DNA from: CAZLYK01 sp964563495
Lineage (GTDB): Bacteria; Acidobacteriota; Blastocatellia; RBC074
Length of the DNA stretch: 64,000 nucleotides
Assembly: GCA_964563495.1 (NCBI GenBank)
Contig: CAZLYK010000007.1
Location: 5,719-69,718, forward strand
Reading direction: 5' to 3'
In this document: positions 63,956-64,000 of the stretch, piece by piece
How the letters are laid out: each line of letters opens with the position of its first letter
Position numbering within the stretch: the first letter of the stretch is position 1
Notes under the pieces: generated by a model
What the model was told of the DNA's origin: nothing
The model's input: the letters and a program-made list of their open reading frames with translations, nothing else
Databases searched by the model: none
Made by a program: the position numbers and the translations under genes

Positions 63956-64000
63956 TAAGCCCGCGAAGCGGGCGCCAGCATAAAGCCCAGGGTGGAGCCG
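63956..64000. repeat. CCCAGGG-type dispersed repeat at the window end
   Basis: GCCCGC-GAA-GCGGGC is a 6-bp hairpin with a GAA loop, followed by AAGCCCAGGGTGGAGCC. It matches elements at 24044-24170. It continues beyond the window. Confidence 0.55.

Overview
The window looks like a chromosomal scaffold segment from an uncultured Acidobacteriota-type bacterium, most likely near the class Blastocatellia. This is inference from gene content: a VWA protein of the acidobacterial VWFA-related type, a CHAT/TPR protein, paired hydantoinase genes, split F-type ATP synthase genes, and many short dispersed repeats that supply the ends of genes. No rRNA, phage, insertion sequence or CRISPR array was seen. 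One 100-N scaffold gap (47977-48076) lies inside a coding region.

Layout. 1-1806 holds the end of a Cys-rich gene and two secreted proteins on the + strand. 1799-12721 is a minus-strand block, read from high to low coordinates: a Flp-type pilin, then mreB-mreC-mreD-PBP2-rodA (the rod-shape and elongation machinery), an RNase E/G with a very large inserted disordered region, and an S41-like protease. 13087-19102 (minus) carries hyuA, a Tat-exported protein, a HEAT-repeat protein and hyuB. 19508-23479 (+) carries secreted proteins, including a tandem paralogue pair and the VWA protein. A STAS-domain gene at 23513 (minus) follows. 24242-28883 (+) has an O-methyltransferase, two paralogous PLP ammonia-lyases, accD and an M28 peptidase. 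28946-34233 (+) is an unusual run: papain-like cysteine protease, unknown protein, Lys/Ala/Pro-rich small protein, and a 1107-residue TPR-CHAT protease.

34360-50693 is a mixed housekeeping area: a CPBP protease, a TonB-like protein, rsmI, a ROK/polyphosphate glucokinase-like gene, a DUF454 protein, a truncated DUF1080 gene, a lactonase, a Nudix hydrolase, lysA, murQ with a MurNAc/GlcNAc-type kinase, a glycine-zipper secreted protein broken by the scaffold gap, tRNA-Arg, a patatin and VanZ. 50795-54895 (minus) encodes ATP synthase b-type, b-type, delta, alpha and gamma subunits without beta or epsilon. 55189-56451 (+) is a cyclopropane-fatty-acid-synthase-like methyltransferase. 56448-63919 (minus) is a tight DNA-end-processing operon: a degenerate AddB-like helicase, a UvrD helicase, a PD-(D/E)XK nuclease and RecJ.

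The most notable items are the split AddAB/RecBCD-like operon; the two-protease cassette ending in the CHAT protein, with a perfect 52-bp palindrome at its 5' end; a dispersed inverted-repeat family that provides the stop codons of at least five genes; and a scaffold gap whose flanks share exactly 55 bp, so the protein there is probably one intact gene. Promoter calls were made by eye and are tentative.
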